Source of the DNA: Azolla caroliniana
Taxonomy: Eukaryota; Polypodiophyta
NCBI GenBank assembly: GCA_043228905.1
Contig: JBHGNT010000008.1
Coordinates: 21,266,001-21,330,000 of the forward strand
DNA: 64,000 nucleotides
Direction of reading: 5' to 3'
The notes beneath the pieces are model-generated. The model made no database searches and was not told the origin of the DNA. It saw nothing but the letters and a program-made list of their open reading frames with translations. A program made the translations under genes and the position numbers. This document shows positions 1 through 10,122 of the stretch, piece by piece; the stretch's first letter is position 1; every line of letters begins with the position of its first letter.

Positions 1-527
1 TCAGAGCGTTCCGAATGGCTGTATGTACAAGGGAGAATACGCCTTCATTTTTTGACTTACAGTCGATGCTCCTTGTAGTGGAGAACCATGCTGGTGCGTC
101 AACAAGTGCACCCACTGACAACCGGATGCTGTACACGGAGACGGATCGGCCCCGTGGGCATGGTGGATTAGGCGGGTTGGCTCGCAATGGAATCGACTGA
201 CAAGAGTTGGACCGAAGGCACAAAGAACGTGCCGAAAACAATTCCGGACCCTTCACAAGCAGGGGGAGTCAAGGCGGCGTCGGAGGCCGGCAAGCAAAGG
301 TCGACATGGAATGCTGGTACTGTGGCAAAAAGGGCCACAAGGAAAGCGAGTGCTGGAAGAAGCACGCCGATTTGGACAGATCCGGATCTGGCAAGGCCGA
401 CAGAGAGAACTGGCAATACTCGCACTACGCAGAAGGATCGGGAGGATCCAAAACCGGAAAAACCGATAAAGGGCCAATCTTGGTGATGAAACACGAGGCT
501 AACTTGCTGAAAAAGACCACTTCCTAA
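1..527 (+). pseudogene. gag: Copia-1 gag fragment with zinc knuckle
   Basis: This is the C-terminal part of a Copia gag (nucleocapsid) in at least two frames. Near positions 30-110 it matches the end of the UBN2-type gag domain (ENTPSFFDLQSMLL). A CCHC zinc knuckle with the full CX2CX4HX4C spacing lies at about 312-353 (CWYCGKKGHKESEC). Such knuckles bind the element RNA during particle packaging. A frame change occurs near 190-210 and a stop near 526. The homologous part of Copia-A lies at 10121-10588. Confidence 0.85.
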
Positions 528-890
528 CTGGAGGAAGTGTGGTACATTGAGTCCGGTGCATCGAATCACATGATGAGCCACAAAGAGCGGTTCTCCTTCT
601 TGGAGAAACCGGAACAACCCGGAGTCGTCGAAACCGGAGACGACACTCCTCACCCAATCGTGCATGTCGGAGAAGTCCCTTTGAGCCACGTCGGACAGAG
701 TGGGAAGCTGATGAACATATTACACGTTTCGACTATCACGAAGAACCTGGTGTTAGTTGGTCAGATCGTTGACAAGGGGATGCAGGTGTTTGCAGTTTAC
801 GCACCTTGGGTGCTTCATCGAGGAAGAGGGCCAAATCATTGTGCAAGGGCGCAGAGATGGGAGGATGTTCATCCTCGACACAAATGACAT
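528..890 (+). pseudogene. Copia-1 aspartic protease
   Basis: The retropepsin of the polyprotein starts at WYIESGASNHM near 540. The usual catalytic triad is D-S/T-G; here the Asp is Glu (ESGA), so activity is doubtful. The downstream NILHVSTITKNLVLVGQI segment is the typical flap and C-terminal part of a Copia protease. A frameshift near 760-830 carries the reading frame into the GAG-pre-integrase region. Confidence 0.8.
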
Positions 891-2209
891 CGGTAACACT
901 TTGTTCGCCAAAGGACAGAAGGTTGAATCGGACATCGACCTGTGGCACAAGAGGATCGGGCACGTCAATTACCGGAGGCTTCAAGACCTGCAAACGAAAC
1001 AAGTCGTTTTTGGTGTGCCAAAATTTAGCGGCCGGAAGGCCGAAATTTGTGAAGCTTGCCAAATCGGGAAGCAACACCGGCTTCCATTCCCCACCGAACG
1101 AAATCGTAGCCGTAACATGCTCGACCTTATTCATTTGGATGTATGGGGACCGGCATAGAACATGAGTCTTGGCGGGATTCGATATTTCGTCTCCTTCATC
1201 GACGACTACAGCCGGCACGTGGATCTACCTCATTGAGCGGAAGAGCGAAGTCTTCGAGTGTTTCCGGAACCTCTGAAGTTTGGTTGAATGGGAAATGGAG
1301 AGGAAGATCAAGTGCCTGCGGTGGGATGGTGGAGAAGAATATTTGTCCAGCCAATTCAACAGTTATCTATAACAAAAGGGAATTCAGCGAGAGTTCAGCT
1401 GCAGATACACACCAGAACAGAATGGTGTGGCCGAGAGGAAGAACCGGTTGCTTATCGACACCGCAAGGGAAATGCTGGAGGAGAAGAGGATGCCCCATTT
1501 CTACTGGGCGGAGGCGGTCTGGACGACCGTCTACATCCAAAACCGGATTTGTGACAAGGTGTCCACGCATGAGCTATATTTTGGGCGCAAGCCGAATTTG
1601 CGACACCTTCAGATATTCGGAAGCATTGCATATGTGCATGTGCCGGATGCGAAGTGGAGGAAGTTGGAATCAAAGTCAGAGAAATGCATCTTAGTCGGTT
1701 ACTCGCATGAGCAAATGGGGTATAAGTGTTATAACCCCCGAACGAAGCAGGTCCGAGTTAGTCGGGATGTTGCGTTTGATGAGACGGCATCATGGTATGC
1801 CTTACTGGCTCCGACTTCCGACCCCAACCCGAAACCGGAGGATGAGGCTAGTGAGCTTGAATCGGTCCAGTTAGTAGATGAAGACCTCGGCACTCTAGAA
1901 GAGAGTCCGATCTCACTTCGGTTAAGTGGAACAAATGAGTGGCTGAGTCGGGATGACCAGTCGGATGAGGAATTAACGAGTATTGGAGACTCTGCCCTGC
2001 TCTCCCCATGCAAGGAACCGAGGAGACGGTTCACATGCAAACAAAAGGGGAAGAAGAAGATGTCGGAATATGAAACCGGCGACGATGAGTCAGATCGGAG
2101 CAAATACGACTCCGGAAAGGATGAAGGTGGATCTTCGGGAACGAAGTCCAAACCGGCCAAGAAGGGCCCCAAACCGAGTAACGATAAGTTACACCGATCT
2201 TCCCGCTAG
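757..2209 (+). pseudogene. Copia-1 integrase
   Basis: The HHCC zinc domain is visible at about 930-1080 (LWHKRIGHVNYRRL, then EICEACQIGKQH). The first catalytic Asp lies in HLDVWGPA near 1135, directly before a stop. The core then continues in other frames, with D in RWDGGEEY near 1320 and E in NGVAERKNR near 1420. From 1427 an open stretch of 260 codons holds the C-terminal part (YFGRKPNLRHLQIFGS, ILVGYSHEQMGYKCYNP) and an acidic linker to RT. Integrase would insert the cDNA copy. Several frameshifts and a stop inactivate it. Confidence 0.88.
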
Positions 2210-2874
2210 AAGAACCCAGTGAAGCGGTACAGATACAATGAGTACATGGCGCATCACTATGCGTACATGACGAAGGTGGTAGAAGTGCGTGAGCCGGAGA
2301 GCTATGCAGAAGCGGCAAAGGACGCAAATTGGCGTGCCGCTATGAAGGAAGAAATACCGGCACTCGATGCCAACGACACATGGGACCTAGTTGACCCTCC
2401 ACGACACTGTAAACCGATCGGATGTAAGTGGGTGTACAAGGTAAAGTACAATGCCGATGGTTCGGTTAACCGGTACAAGGCCCGATTAGTGGCGAAGGGA
2501 TAGGCACAGACCCACGGAATCGACTACGACGAGACCGTCGCTCTGGTAGTGAAGATGACAACGGTTCGTGTGGTGTTGGCGGTTGTTGTGGCAAGGGGGT
2601 GGCATCTTCACCAGATGGACGTGAAGAATGCATTTCTTCAAGGTGATCTGGAAGAAGAGGTCTTTATGACCCAACTCCCCGGTTTCTAGTCGGAGATGAA
2701 CAAGTTGGTGGTATGCCGGCTGAAGAAGTCACTTTATGGCCTGAAGCAAGCCCCAGAGCTTGGAATGCGAAAATCACGCATCAGTTGCGTAAGATGGGGT
2801 TTGCAGCCTCCAAGTCTGACTCTTCGTTGTTCATTTGGCAAGGTCTGGATGGTCCGGTTTGCATCCTATTGTAT
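2210..2874 (+). pseudogene. Copia-1 reverse transcriptase, catalytic part deleted
   Basis: The N-terminal fingers of a Copia RT are clear: [20 protein letters not shown], then [21 protein letters not shown] stop at 2501-2503 follows VAKG. The next segment ([29 protein letters not shown]) is in another frame. At KSDSSLFIWQ...VCILLY the sequence jumps directly to the RNase H motif CYTDADWAGN, so the YVDD catalytic loop, thumb and connection are missing. The breakpoint lies near 2866-2880. Confidence 0.88.
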
Positions 2875-3530
2875 GCTACACCGATGCCGACTGGGCCGGC
2901 AATGCATCGGATTGCCGATCTACCTCCGGATATATGTTTTCCCTTGGTAGCGCTGCTGTTGCGTGGAGCAGCAAAAAGCAGCCAACAGTGGCCCTTTCGA
3001 GCACTGAGGCTGAATACCGGGGCGTTACCATTGCCAGCTGTGAAGCCATTTGGCTTTGGCGACTGCAGCAAGACCTGTGGATCAAGGTGCTGACCCTGAT
3101 CCTGATCTACTGCGACAACATAAGCAGCATGCAGTTCGCCAAGAACCCCGTATTCCATGCTCGCACAAAGCACATAGAACTGCACTACCACATCGTGTGT
3201 GAGTGTGTTTTGAGCGGTGAAGTTGAACTTCGCTATGTTCATACGGATCGGCAAGTTGCCGACATGTTCACCAAATCGCTCGGATCGGACAAGTTGCAAC
3301 ACTTCACCGAAATGCTTGGTGTTCAACATCTTGACGTGCCACACTTGAGGGGGAGAATGGGCAAAGACAACGGAACGGGCAAAGGCAAAGAAGTTGCCGA
3401 TTGTGTCAGTGAGGGAAGAACTGACAAAGGGGGAGACAAGAAGAAGGCCAAGACCTGGACATGGTCTGATGTGGTGAAGGGCCTGGAACCGGAAGACGAA
3501 TCGGGAGCGACCGATTCGGACAAGAGCTAG
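2870..3530 (+). pseudogene. Copia-1 RNase H and downstream tail
   Basis: This open stretch carries all the acidic RNase H motifs: TDADWAG, LSSTEAEYRG, IYCDN and TDRQVADMFTKSL near 3240-3275. RNase H removes the RNA strand during reverse transcription. The frame runs past the usual end (LRGRM, over a purine-rich stretch at 3343-3359) for about 55 charged codons (DKGGDKKKAKTWTWSD) and stops at 3528-3530. About 350 bp then separate it from the 3' LTR. Confidence 0.85.
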
Positions 3531-3878
3531 AATGAATCGGAGACAGCCGATTCAGTTCAACAGACGGATTCGGAAGAACTAGGTCAATTCAAGGCCAAGA
3601 GGACGAGAAGGCAGCGAAAGTCGATGCCAACATGAAGCAATTGGCGAATCGGCAAGAGCTGAAGTCACAGCAACAAGGGAGCTGAATTGGGCCTGTTGAG
3701 GAGACAATCTGACCAAGGAAGTTGAGGTGCGTAGAATCAGACGGGTCGCGGCAAATGGGACCGAACTAGACGAGGAGCGCGAGCGAGGCAGAGTGAGGCT
3801 AGAAGGAGTTGGGTGGAAGGACCGATTGCCATAGAGACTGACACTACGATCTGACCTCAAGTTGAGCTTGAGCAGGAG

Positions 3879-4267
3879 TGTTGAGCAGCAAGCTCAACCG
3901 GATCCGGATCGGCTGAATAAGCCTGGGCCGGATCGACATCCGGAAGGATGAGCCGGATCGGTGAGTTGGGGAGCCGGTTAGCCGGATCCAACAATAACCG
4001 GAAGCCTAGTAGTAGCCTAGATTGCTAGGTAGTTAATAGTCTCGTAGTTAGTGTCAGACGCCCGAGTGAGCATTGAAGTACGCGGTACTTCTGTCAGCCC
4101 TCTTAGGACTTGTATAAATAGTGCTGTTGAGCACGTTTCATCTACAGAGAACTATTATTGTTTTGTAATAGATTTAACTTGTTTTGCTCTCTCTTTGTCT
4201 CTCTCGCATATTGTCAAGCTCTCCATTAAACCTGTGTTTCTGTGTTCGGTTTTCTATTACTTCCGCA
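3879..4267 (+). repeat. Copia-1 3' LTR
   Basis: The proposed LTR begins TGTTGAGCAGC directly after a purine-rich stretch (GAGCTTGAGCAGGAG) and ends at TTCCGCA. A TATA box (TATAAATA, 4113-4120) sits about 150 bp before the end, followed by CT-rich U5-like sequence. The end was chosen from the TG...CA rule because no partner LTR is in the window. Confidence 0.65.
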
Positions 4268-4985
4268 CGCCATTCGTTTTTACATGTAACAACTTCTTAT
4301 TCATGTTATTTTCCTTTGTTGTTTTGGCACCTTTAGCCATGCACTTGAGGTTTGCAGAGATTGAGCAATACCCCATGCATACTTTCCGTGGTATAATAAC
4401 GTTTGTAAATTGAGTCAATGTCCACAATCTGTTGAATTGGCTATATGTGACATATCTATCACTCAATGTACACATATCTGATATGTAGGACTCATATACC
4501 TCTTGTCGTGTGTAATTATCTAAGAGATCCATTTTGCCTATAGTTGGAATTACTTCACAATTTAGCTTGAAGTAATTCTTCATCCAACCAAGAACATGTC
4601 TTCTAGTTGCACCCGTCATACTTGGAACATTGCTACATTGGATACTAGGATCACTGTTAAGAACTTGTTGTTGCACTCGATGTAATCTCATGTTACTAAT
4701 GCATAACGAAGTTTTGAATGCAACTCTACACTATTGTTGTGAGTAGAAGATATATACTCAAATGAGATAATGATGTCTGATGATCTGTTAGACACCATTT
4801 GCATGTGTGTTGAAAGGTAAGTGTCTTGTTCATCACCAGTGAGTGAAAAATAGTAAGGCCTTAACTCCCAGAACTTATCCTTACAAATCTTGGACATGCA
4901 ACCACGGCCACAACACAATTTGTTTAGGTCTAATCCGAGTTGTTCTTTGATGTTACTAGGTCCAACCTTGCTCGATGTATTCTAC
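4268..4985 (-). pseudogene. Remnant of a DDE-transposase-like gene, N-terminal half
   Basis: Two reading frames on the minus strand, separated by one stop near 4690, encode a Cys-rich start (LCCGRGCMSKI), a region resembling KFWELRPYYFSLTGDEQDTY, and a later block RRHVLGWMKNYFKLNCEVIP...YESYISDMCTLSDRYVTYSQF. From memory of protein patterns this resembles the N-terminal, DNA-binding half of uncharacterised transposase-like proteins of algae, ferns and invertebrates, in which a block like GWMKNYF...GE.IP precedes the catalytic core. No catalytic core is seen; the 3' end abuts the Copia-1 LTR. A further acidic coding-like piece lies up to about 5230 in another frame. Confidence 0.45.
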
Positions 4986-5289
4986 GTGGAATCCTCCGCA
5001 TGTGCACAGGGCTTGCTGACTGGTTGCCTTGTGCATAAACATATGGATCCACATGGAGATAAGAATGTCGGTTTGTGTCCTTCACTCAATAATCTTGGAT
5101 ATTTGAGTGCCATTTTCTTCAGAGTCTGTATCGACATTGTAGTTGTACTGTTCAATAGAGAACTCTTGATCTATGTAAATATTTCTTGGAGTTTGGGGAA
5201 AGAAAGACCCACACAATATTCCTCAATAGAAAAAGGCGACCCTCCTAAGAAAGAATACTCGTCAACAGAATATTGCGAGTTTTGACCCA

Positions 5290-5453
5290 TGGCTCAAATT
5301 CATTTTATCTCTGACTATAATTCTCTCTTGTTCAAATGAGAGGTTCTAACAAATGGATCAATATAGATGTGTATAAGTTCCTTAATATTATTTTTATAAA
5401 ATAATGACATATATTTATAAATTTGCAATTGTATTTATAAAATTAAAACATTT

Positions 5454-5499
<46 letters not shown>

Positions 5500-6040
5500 C
5501 AAATACACTAGAATATATAAATAATAACATTTTTATTTAAATACATATGATTTTATGAAAATTTATATACATAAATATAAATATAAAAACATATATGTAT
5601 TCTATGTATTTATATAAAGGAGGTCTAAGTATACATGAATACATCTATATCTAAATATTATATAGCTAAGACTAAATTGTTAATATCTATACATGTATAA
5701 ATAATTGTTATATAGTGTATATAACAATATATTATACAAGTATATATAGTTATAAAGAATAGCTATATAGTTATATTGATATATATATCTATAGATCCTC
5801 AATACATATACACGTATATATATATGTGTATATAAATCTATATTATACAAGTTTATATATACATATATATTTTCTATATACTATTCTTTTTTATATCTCA
5901 ATAACATAAATAACTATATATAACCACCCATATATTATATAATTTACCTATATATTACTATATAACCTACCTACCTACCTATATATATAGTTACACTAAC
6001 TAACCCCGATTAAACTAACCGTAGGCACCAAACTCACATG
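5290..6040. other. AT-rich gene-free stretch
   Basis: Very AT-rich DNA made of TATATA, ATATAA and TATAAAT runs, including an uninterrupted (TA)n microsatellite at about 5459-5496. No reading frame or RNA gene is supported. Confidence 0.8.
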
Positions 6041-6045
6041 CAACC

Positions 6046-6053
6046 TATAAATA
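6046..6053 (+). promoter_or_regulatory. Possible TATA box
   Basis: TATAAATA in a less AT-rich context (ACCTATAAATAGTC), followed by AG-rich sequence. It could be the promoter of the ParB/methyltransferase gene downstream or belong to a vanished LTR. Placement rests on the motif alone. Confidence 0.3.
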
Positions 6054-6306
6054 GTCAAGTCTCCTCATTTTGAGGAGCACAGAGCATAGAGAGTGCGAAA
6101 GGAGCACAAACCCTTTGACATGACCATTAAGCATGGACATTCTGATCGAGCATGCACAAATATCCTAACAAAGACATCTAACCAATCATGCACGTATTTC
6201 CTAGATCCCCAACTCACCAAACATGTCAACTGAGAAGATCGAACACACGGACTCTAGGTATGTACCCTAAACTCGTTACTCCATGATAAAAGACATTACA
6301 TTCCCC

Positions 6307-6640
6307 AACTCGATGCATTGTATCAAGATAACAAACCTTTACACTCTGCAAACACCAACTCGATACATTATATCGAGTTGGATACTATATTAGAGTCCCT
6401 ACACCAACTCGATACATTGTATTGTGTTGGATACTCTATTGTAGTCCCTACCCACCAACTCGATACATTGTATCGAGGTGGTGCTATGTTTCAACATCAA
6501 CTCGATGCATTCTATCGAGTTGGTGTTAAAAATTTATGATTTTTACACCAACTCTTTATTGGTGTTTAAAAGACAGGAATTCGGGAAACTATCTTTTCAA
6601 CATCAACTTGATACATTGTATCGAGTTGGTGTAAAATTCC
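6307..6640. repeat. Cluster of palindromic hairpin repeats, core CTCGATACATTGTATCGAG
   Basis: The segment ACTCGATACATTGTATCGAG, flanked by CCA/TGG, recurs about six times at 6355-6380, 6399-6430, 6456-6480, 6497-6522 and 6601-6632, with an imperfect start at 6307. Each is a near-perfect inverted repeat with about 12-bp arms (CCAACTCGATAC / GTATCGAGTTGG) around a 3-nt centre. Single-base changes in one arm are seen, for example ATTATATCGAG at 6367. Confidence 0.85.
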
Positions 6641-7538
6641 TCGGTTTTTTGGAGAAAATGTACTCAAAACTACATTTTTTATGCTGAACCCCACTAGTTA
6701 TTTTAAATGAATTAAGGCCAGTTTTAATAAAATTATAATGGTTTTTGACTAAAACAATCTCGTATTGACCTGTTGGAGGCCCCAATTCCTCTTTTGATCC
6801 TTACACCTGACTAGAAAATCTCATATTGACTTGTTGGAGATCCCAATTTCTCTGTTGATTCTTCCACCTATACTCCCCATTGGCTGTTTTCCTGAATTAA
6901 GGCTTTTCTTCTTAAAAATTAAAGATTTCTAACTAGATTTTTCATATTGAGTCTTTGAGGACTCTAGATTCTCTTCCAATCCTTAGAACAAAAAAATGTA
7001 CGCTTTACAACAAATTCTCTCTTTCCTTTTGTCTTGAGGTCACATTGCCTCTAAGTAGAATTGGATCTTTCATGTTTTCACTGATAATTTTAGGGTGATT
7101 CTGATATGTTGGATAAACATGTTCATAGGTTGTAGTTATAAGCCTAGAATGTTATCCTTGTAATACGTTTGCTGAGAACAGGTATAAACGACAAGTCAAG
7201 AAAATCCGGTTGAGGTATCAAAACCCTTGGGTAGACTCAAAGAAACAACATGTCTTTGGCAACACCAAAAAAGGAAAGAAATTGTTGTTTAACAAAGACA
7301 TAACTGAGCAACCCTCAGACGAATTTAGTCAGAAAAAGGTGGTGGCTATAGTGGGGGGTGAAGACTTACTTGACAAAGATATGACTGACCACGAGTGGGC
7401 ATTACAATATGTCCACTCGAATAAAAAGCTCGTCTTATTGACAACAAGAAACAAGGGTCATGGACAACTTGCCAAAGAATGCCCATTTTGTTATGGCCAG
7501 GTCTTGTGACTTGACTATGAAGACCCGGAGTAAGAAAA

Positions 7539-8306
7539 ATGTACATGTCTAAAGATCGATTGGTAAAAGAGTCTTCTGGCCCAGAATCTTTACAAGTCGC
7601 TATCGAGACATCTAATAACTTGATCACAACATTCAGACCATACATTAAAGGCCATGTGGCATTAAGAGAACCATCACCAGTCAAGGTGGCACCAAAAAAG
7701 GTTGCCAATCAATCGAGGCCACCCAAAAAGAAAATATCAAAAAGGTTTGAATCTGAGTCTTCTTGTTCGACAAATGACGAAGAAACACAGGCTACACTAG
7801 GGGCAGAGCTTGCCTTTGGTGTGTTGTCATCTGAACAAAATAAAATCCGAAGAGAAATAATGCAGAAGAAGCTTGTGCGAAATGGCTCAGTATTTAACCT
7901 TCCCATTACCCACATCCACTGGCCCCTTATTGATGCTAGAATGGGACGAATAACACTTGAGATAATAGAGCCACACAAGTTTCATCTCCGAAACTTAAAG
8001 AAAAAGATGAAGATTAATCCCCATGCCACAGTTGTGCCCTTTATTGTTATGGTTGATCTTGTTGAATGTGCAACTATAGAAGAATTCGATGTGAGAAAGC
8101 ATGACCAATACAACTACTTTGTTATTGGTGGATCACATTTGGCTAAAGCACGAAGGCAACTAGTAAGAGAACATCCTACGACCTTCTTCTTCAAGTATGC
8201 CGAATTCAAAATTTACGTGGGTGTAACGACTGAAGAGGCGAAATGGCTGGTGTGGGATCATAATAATGAAAATGATTATAGACAAAAGATGTCTTCCATC
8301 GAGTGA
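7539..8306 (+). pseudogene. ParB/sulfiredoxin-like domain block
   Basis: A 255-codon open stretch. The first ~100 residues are basic and low in complexity (PPKKKISKRFESESSCST). The last half has the layout of a ParB/sulfiredoxin-fold domain: a strand-rich start (VVPFIVMVDLVECATIEEFD) followed by YFVIGGSHLAKARRQLVREH at residues about 192-212, matching the family hallmark GGxHRxxAxxxL, where the Gly-His pair lies at the nucleotide or phosphate site. A preceding frame at 7210-7509 encodes a basic segment ending ECPFCYG. Similarity was judged by eye, so this is a fold-level hypothesis. Confidence 0.45.
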
Positions 8307-9057
8307 ATAAGATTCCTCCACCATGATTATTTATTTAGATGCCAAACAAAAGTTTGGTCTAAAGCTCTACCCAGGGCTAAGGCGTTAATGTCTTCATGAT
8401 GTTGGCATTGTCATGGATGACAACGTCAACTTGTCTAATGGTCTACGAAAATATGAGTCTTGGTTTCAACTAACATTTTGAGATGGGGACGTGTGGGATC
8501 TACAAGATCACATATTTACAATGTGGAGAATAGGGAGGTCAAGGGACAAAGGCAAAAGAAATCTCGAGTCAATCCCCAGCTAGACTAAAGTCAACAATGG
8601 GCAAAAAGGTCGACGTCACAATTGAAGAAGCTATCTTAGTGGAGAGATATGCAAGGGATTAAATATGAGCAACTACTTGTTTCGATTTTGTCGAGAGCCA
8701 TGGCCAAGGAGTTAAGCTTGGAAGAAATGGTCACAAAGTTCAACAAGTAAATTCTTTATCAGTTTATTAATTTGTAAGTGTTGGGCCTTTGTGAGATATC
8801 CGGAGCTCTAATGTGTCTTATTGATTTTACAACCATAAGGTATATATGGAGATACAAGAAGTTATGATGAAGCACCTTGGATGCATAACTAGATTATCCG
8901 ATGACATCTTCTTATAAGGCGTTGTTGGAATACTTTATTGCATTCAAGGATTGGGTTAGTATTTTTCTTTTATTTGGCATTCTATTATGGTTTATATTTT
9001 TACTATTAACTAAGACACTTTTTCTATTGTAACTATTAAAAACCTTGCCGTGGCAAG

Positions 9058-9506
9058 AAACCAGGAGAGGTCAAGGATATACATGGCTTTCCAACGTCCT
9101 TTCTTACACATCTTGAAAGAGATAGGAAAGAAAAGGATCAACGCTTAGTGAAACCATACGATGTTGAAGACAATGGAACTTCCAAGAAATTCAACCACAA
9201 AAAGGACATCACTAGAGACTTATACTATAATGACTTTTGTGGAGATGTGGTAGAGGTAAACCTGAATCTACCAAAGAAGGACTACAGTCTGCTTATTGCA
9301 GATATACCTTAGGATTTTCGCATGGCAAGTTTCTCTTATGATGATGAACCGTTTAGGTTCAAACAACTAGAAAACATGGTAAAAGATTTTGTGAAACTAA
9401 CCACAACGTCCTTGTGGAGAATTGTTGTGTTTCATAGAATGGACCAAGGGTACTCTATGGCTCAGGCATTGAGATCTCGCTGCCATGGCATTGCGAAACT
9501 TGCTTC
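9058..9506 (+). pseudogene. Methyltransferase-like exon with DPPY-type motif
   Basis: After an acceptor-like GGCAAG the frame reads through PGEVKDIHGFPTSFLTHLER, then YYNDFCGDVVEVNLNL and KDYSLLIADIP. Here a TAG stop (9310-9312) stands where the Tyr of a DPPY-type catalytic motif would be. The same frame continues with MASFSYDDEPFRFKQLENMV, a helix, and SLWRIVVFHRMDQGYSMAQA. Hydrophobic strand, D-I-P-(Y), then a later W-R-I-V-V-F strand is the pattern of amino-methyltransferases that methylate adenine N6. The donor GCTTC|GTAAGG ends the exon with two bases of a codon. Confidence 0.45.
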
Positions 9507-9605
9507 GTAAGGATTATATATTGTGATAAGTTGAATAAATTTATTTGTCTATGATTCTTTCTATTTAATTCTGAATTGTGTCTTCTGGTTCCTTGTGATT
9601 GACAG

Positions 9606-9684
9606 GATAAAAACCAATGTGAATAGAGGACCAACATTTCGGTTCGTGAATGAAATTGAGTACATAACTATTGGTTATTTCGAT
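9606..9684 (+). pseudogene. Last visible exon of the methyltransferase-like gene, cut by an LTR
   Basis: After acceptor TTGACAG the bases complete the split codon left by the previous exon and stay in frame (IKTNVNRGPTFRFVNEIEY, then ITIGYFD). The splice phase match supports the join. The exon is cut at 9685 by the Copia-A LTR, and no continuation is recognisable beyond the far LTR at 19475. Confidence 0.5.
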
Positions 9685-10122
9685 TGTTGAGAATCAAGCT
9701 CAACCTAGTCTAGTGTGTGAACACACCTTTTGAGAATTTATGCACACTCAAAGGTCAAAGGTCACCACGATTTTCTACATATTAATTATGTGTCATAGAA
9801 TCAGAATATATAACACACAACTATTGAGTTCCATATTCCCTATAACTAATGAGTTTCCACATTCCCCACGGTTCTAGTGAGAGAGTGGGCATTTTAGTGA
9901 GAGAATCTAGAGAGAGGGTGCAGCACCCTCCTCCTACTTTGTAATGCGTCGGTTAATCTCCTTTGTAATATTCATAAAGTTGTAGTTGTTCTCCTCTTCC
10001 TAATACATACATCTTCTCAAGAGTATTTCATTTTTCCTATCTATCTATCTTGTGTTTCTCTCCGATCCTCTCCTCTTTCCACACACACACACACACACAC
10101 ATAACACAAATCCTTAATCTAT
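9685..10122 (+). repeat. Copia-A left (5') LTR
   Basis: Starts TGTTGAGAATCAAGCTCAAC and matches the LTR at 19045 along its length, including blocks such as GTGTGTCATAGAATC-like, CCACATTCCCCACGGTTCTA and TTTGTAATATTCAT, ending with a CA microsatellite and AATCCTTAATCTAT. Homology stops at the start of gag, so the primer-binding site and first part of gag have been deleted. The LTR interrupts the methyltransferase-like gene. Confidence 0.85.

Larger units (their letters stand above)
1..4267 (+). mobile_element. Copia-1, decayed Ty1/Copia element, 5' truncated by the window edge
   Basis: Fragments in the order gag, protease, integrase, reverse transcriptase (RT), RNase H, 3' LTR define a Ty1/Copia element on the plus strand. 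The 5' LTR and start of gag lie outside the window. The coding region is broken by frameshifts and stops and the RT is internally deleted, so the copy is dead. Its LTR starts TGTTGAGCAGCAAGCTCAAC, close to the start of the Copia-A LTRs at 9685 and 19045, which places both in one clade. Confidence 0.93.
7180..9684 (+). pseudogene. Decayed intron-containing gene: ParB-like plus N6-adenine-methyltransferase-like domains
   Basis: Between an acceptor-like TTGCTGAGAACAG and the Copia-A LTR lie exon-like blocks of one gene. They are a basic segment (7181-7509), a ParB/sulfiredoxin-like block (7539-8306), short degraded exons (about 8560-8750 and 8840-8960) and a methyltransferase-like block (9058-9506 and 9606-9684). 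Introns with GT...AG ends separate the later ones: 8751 to about 8839 starts GTAAATTC, and 9507-9605 starts GTAAGG and ends TTGACAG. Frameshifts near 7510, 8307-8560 and 8650 and a nonsense codon at 9310-9312 show decay. The 3' end is lost at the LTR insertion. Treating the blocks as one gene is inferred from order, strand and matching splice phase. Confidence 0.5.

Noticed and set aside
4051-4413. 120-codon plus-strand frame across the Copia-1 LTR end
   Set aside because: Hydrophobic, Phe/Leu-rich translation of CT-rich LTR leader and antisense of the transposase-like remnant; no family match.
5459-5496. (TA)n tract as a possible replication origin or transposon end
   Set aside because: Simple microsatellite in AT-rich DNA, with no other supporting signal.
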